NCBI GenBank assembly: GCA_963972425.1
Contig: CAXAUF010000001.1
Location: 1 to 64,000, forward strand
Reading direction: 5' to 3'
DNA length: 64,000 nt
Origin: Algorimicrobium sp002414705
GTDB lineage: Bacteria > Bacteroidota > Bacteroidia > Flavobacteriales > Flavobacteriaceae
Below are positions 61,784-64,000 of the stretch, piece by piece. The position numbers and the translations under genes were made by a program. How positions within the stretch are numbered: the stretch's first letter is position 1; each line of letters opens with the position of its first letter. Under the pieces are notes generated by a model that saw only the letters and a list, made by a program, of their open reading frames with translations, was not told the origin of the DNA and searched no databases.

Positions 61784-63556
61784 ATGAAACTCATAAAACA
61801 CATTGCGGTTATTTTACTAGTGCTATCAAGTACTATTGCGAGTGCTCAAATAACTTTTGAAGCTAAAGTAAGCAAGAAAAAGTTAGGTATAAATGAGCGT
61901 TTACGCGTAGATTTTGAAATGAATAAAGATGGTGATAATTTTAATCCACCAGATTTTAAGAATTTCACAGTGGTTGGTGGTCCAAACCAAGCAGTTAGTA
62001 ATTCATGGATTAATGGCAAACGTTCTTATGCCAAAACCTACAGCTATTTTTTAGCACCAAAACGCCAAGGTAATTTTACTATTAATCAAGCGGTTATTGA
62101 AATTGATGGCGAAATTTATAAAACCACACCCATTTCGATTGTTGTAACAAGTGCAGTTGAAGCACCAAAAGATGGTAATAATGCAGATTATATTGCTTCA
62201 GAAAACATCCATCTAGTAGCTGAAGTTTCAAATGATAAACCTTTTTTAAACGAAGCGATTACCGTAGTATATAAATTATTTGTTTCGCCAGATACTGGTG
62301 TTAGTAATTGGCGCGAAATTGATAATCCGAAGTATAGTGATTTTTGGAGTCAGAATATAGATATTAAACAACTTAAAGTGCAAAACGGCACATATAAAGG
62401 AGAAGATTATCGCTATGTAATTTTGCGAAAAACCGTTCTATATCCACAGAAAACAGGCGAACTTGAAATTGAGCCTTTAAGTTTAGATATTACTGTTGAG
62501 GTACCAACAAATCGTCGAGATATTTTTGGTGGTCGTTTAATGGCTCAAGCGCATAAAACCGTTTCTGCAGGTAAACGTACTATTAATGTTAAGCCACTTC
62601 CAGAACAAGGAAAACCAGCTGATTTTACAGGTGCTGTAGGCGATTTCAGTTTTAAAGTTACCACCTCTAAGCCGTCATTAAATGCTACCGAGTCTTTACA
62701 AGCTAACGTAGAGGTTTCAGGTTCTGGAAATTTAAAGCTATTTCAATTGCCAAAATTAAATTTACCAAGTTCACTGGAAGTTTTTGAGCCAGAACACATA
62801 GAAGATGTGCGAACCAATTTAAATGGTATGCAAGGTCGTATTTCCGATAGTTACACCGTTGTACCGCAATTTAAAGGTAAATATCCAATTCCGAATATCT
62901 CTTTTTCATATTTCGATTTAAAAACTAAAACCTATAAAACCATCAATTCAAATGAAATTGTGATTGATGTTTTAGAGGGTCCAACGAGTCAAACAGAAAA
63001 TCAGAATGTTACAGCTCTTGGAGGCAATAAGCAAAGCGTTGTTTTAAATAGTAATCAATTTGTGTTTATAAAAACAGATACCAATTTTACGAGTACCAAG
63101 CCAAATCACTTCTTTAAATCTACAGGATTTTGGGCATCACTTTTAATGCCGTTTTTAGCCATTCCATTAGTTATTGTTTTTAAGAAAAATAAAGAAAAAC
63201 GTGATGCTGATGTCTTTGGAAATAAAATTAGAAAAGCAGATAAACTTGCCAAGAAATATTTAAGCGAAGCCAAAAAAGCGTTAGGTAAAAAAGAAGCCTT
63301 TTATGTAGCTTTAGAAAAAGCCTTACACAACTATTTAAAAGCAACACTTCATATTGAAACAAGCGAATTAAGTAAAGAAAAAATACAAGAGCTTTTAAAT
63401 AAAGGTCATGTAAACCAAGACACTATTACAAGTTTTGTTACTATTTTGAAAAATTGTGAATTGGCACGTTATACGCCAATTACACAAGTAGAAATGGAAA
63501 AAGATTATGAGCGTGCAGCAGCCACTATTTCACAAATTGATAAAGAATTAAAATAG
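61784..63556 (+). CDS. batD: BatD (oxygen tolerance protein)
   Basis: The protein has 590 aa with a signal peptide (1-21, SSTIASAQ). Tandem beta-sandwich domains (22-430) include GGPNQAVSNSWINGKRSYAKTYSYFL. One TM (about 447-466) precedes a cytoplasmic helical tail with EAFYVALEKALHNYLKATLHIETSELSKEKI. It is the classic BatD layout. It lies between batC and batE. It shares its tail type with the middle of the protein at 57063-58727. Confidence 0.93.
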   Translation: MKLIKHIAVILLVLSSTIASAQITFEAKVSKKKLGINERLRVDFEMNKDGDNFNPPDFKNFTVVGGPNQAVSNSWINGKRSYAKTYSYFLAPKRQGNFTINQAVIEIDGEIYKTTPISIVVTSAVEAPKDGNNADYIASENIHLVAEVSNDKPFLNEAITVVYKLFVSPDTGVSNWREIDNPKYSDFWSQNIDIKQLKVQNGTYKGEDYRYVILRKTVLYPQKTGELEIEPLSLDITVEVPTNRRDIFGGRLMAQAHKTVSAGKRTINVKPLPEQGKPADFTGAVGDFSFKVTTSKPSLNATESLQANVEVSGSGNLKLFQLPKLNLPSSLEVFEPEHIEDVRTNLNGMQGRISDSYTVVPQFKGKYPIPNISFSYFDLKTKTYKTINSNEIVIDVLEGPTSQTENQNVTALGGNKQSVVLNSNQFVFIKTDTNFTSTKPNHFFKSTGFWASLLMPFLAIPLVIVFKKNKEKRDADVFGNKIRKADKLAKKYLSEAKKALGKKEAFYVALEKALHNYLKATLHIETSELSKEKIQELLNKGHVNQDTITSFVTILKNCELARYTPITQVEMEKDYERAAATISQIDKELK

Positions 63557-63558
63557 AT

Positions 63559-64000
63559 ATGTTACAGATAATACACCTTCAAAAAACATATTTTTTAGCG
63601 CTTATGGTTGTGCTAATAAGTCTTTGTTCTTTTGGTCAAAATACGCAATTATTTGAGCAAGGTAACGCCTTGTATAATGATGCTAAATATGATGAAGCCA
63701 TTCGTAAATACGAGCAGATTTTGGATAGTGATATGCATTCTGCAGAGCTGTATTTCAACATAGCTAATGCACATTACAAACTCAACCATATTGCGCCAAG
63801 TATATTTTATTATGAAAAAGCACTTCAATTAGCACCAAAAGATGCCGATATTCAGCAAAATATGACTTTTGCCAAAAACATGACCGTAGATGCCATAGAT
63901 GTGATTCCTGAAGTTGGCATTTCTAAAGTTATAAACCAGGTATCAAATGCAGTTAGTTTTGACGTTTGGTCTATTTTGGCTATCTGTTTTGTTTTGTTTG
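63559..64000 (+). CDS. batE: BatE, TPR/SH3-type protein (3' end outside window)
   Basis: ATG 63559-63561 lies 2 nt after the batD stop. The frame stays open to the right edge (147 codons). A signal/anchor (about 11-26, LALMVVLISLCSFGQ) is followed by TPR repeats (LFEQGNALYNDAKYDEAIRKYEQIL, ELYFNIANAHYKLN, FYYEKALQLAPKDAD). A TM helix begins at the edge (SFDVWSILAICFVLF). This is the expected last gene of the Bat cluster. The C-terminal half is not in the window. Confidence 0.88.
   Translation, partial: MLQIIHLQKTYFLALMVVLISLCSFGQNTQLFEQGNALYNDAKYDEAIRKYEQILDSDMHSAELYFNIANAHYKLNHIAPSIFYYEKALQLAPKDADIQQNMTFAKNMTVDAIDVIPEVGISKVINQVSNAVSFDVWSILAICFVLF

Overview
The window is AT-rich and reads as the chromosome of a marine-type member of the Flavobacteriaceae (Bacteroidota). 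The support is type IX secretion (T9SS) C-terminal sorting domains on three proteins, an IPExxxVDY-family protein, a DUF6090-type protein, an RNase H with a viroplasmin N-domain, the Bacteroidota-type AddAB-like nuclease/helicase pair, a complete Bat (aerotolerance) cluster, and promoters of the flavobacterial form (TTG, 17-23 nt, TAnnTTTG). I see no transposase, integrase, phage module or CRISPR array. The window looks like ordinary core chromosome with small intergenic repeats.

Layout. 1-1.05 kb: a two-gene minus-strand surface unit, a T9SS-CTD protein followed by a collagen-like Gly-X-Y protein that runs off the left edge. 1.3-11.1 kb: scattered housekeeping and stress genes (OsmC, RecJ, an OmpA-domain protein, an MFS exporter, LpxH, QueD, a 2OG-Fe oxygenase, MATE, GNAT, a tandem UspA), plus two very short membrane-protein genes at 8191-8449. 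11.3-15.9 kb: two secreted T9SS proteins (a multidomain BNR/YCF48-like protein and an arylsulfotransferase-like protein), then tRNA-Ala(GGC). 16.1-26.2 kb: a minus-strand block with a hydrolase, a possible PD-(D/E)XK nuclease, AddB-like, an OmpA/TSP3 porin-like protein, Kbl and AddA-like. 26.3-31.8 kb: Mn-type SodA, then a 577-bp gene-free stretch holding two near-identical candidate small RNAs, then purF, a PfkB kinase, RNase H and purN.

32.0-36.3 kb is a plus-strand run acpP-fabF-rnc-IPExxxVDY-pyk. A terminator-shaped hairpin lies inside the first codons of rnc. 36.3-43.2 kb: DUF6090, dinB, a Rossmann protein, a CYTH protein, a membrane-anchored EEP phosphatase, pbpC and a small monooxygenase-like protein. 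43.3-48.8 kb: a giant alpha-2-macroglobulin lipoprotein that pairs functionally with PbpC. 49-55 kb: a lipoprotein asparaginase, an ALDH7-type dehydrogenase, an AlbA_2 protein, an SDR and an aldo/keto reductase. 55.1-64 kb: moxR, DUF58, a two-TM BatD-like protein, batA, batB, batC, batD and a partial batE, all co-directional.

Functional groupings are fatty-acid synthesis (acpP/fabF), purine synthesis (purF, purN), double-strand-break processing (addA/addB-like), periplasmic defence and wall repair (pbpC plus alpha-2-macroglobulin), and Bat-complex envelope stress tolerance. No clearly new multi-gene system is visible. The observations most worth following up are the rnc hairpin, the duplicated candidate ncRNA, the coupled pair of micro-membrane-protein genes, and a secreted protein whose HYR-like domain appears split by an inserted propeller.
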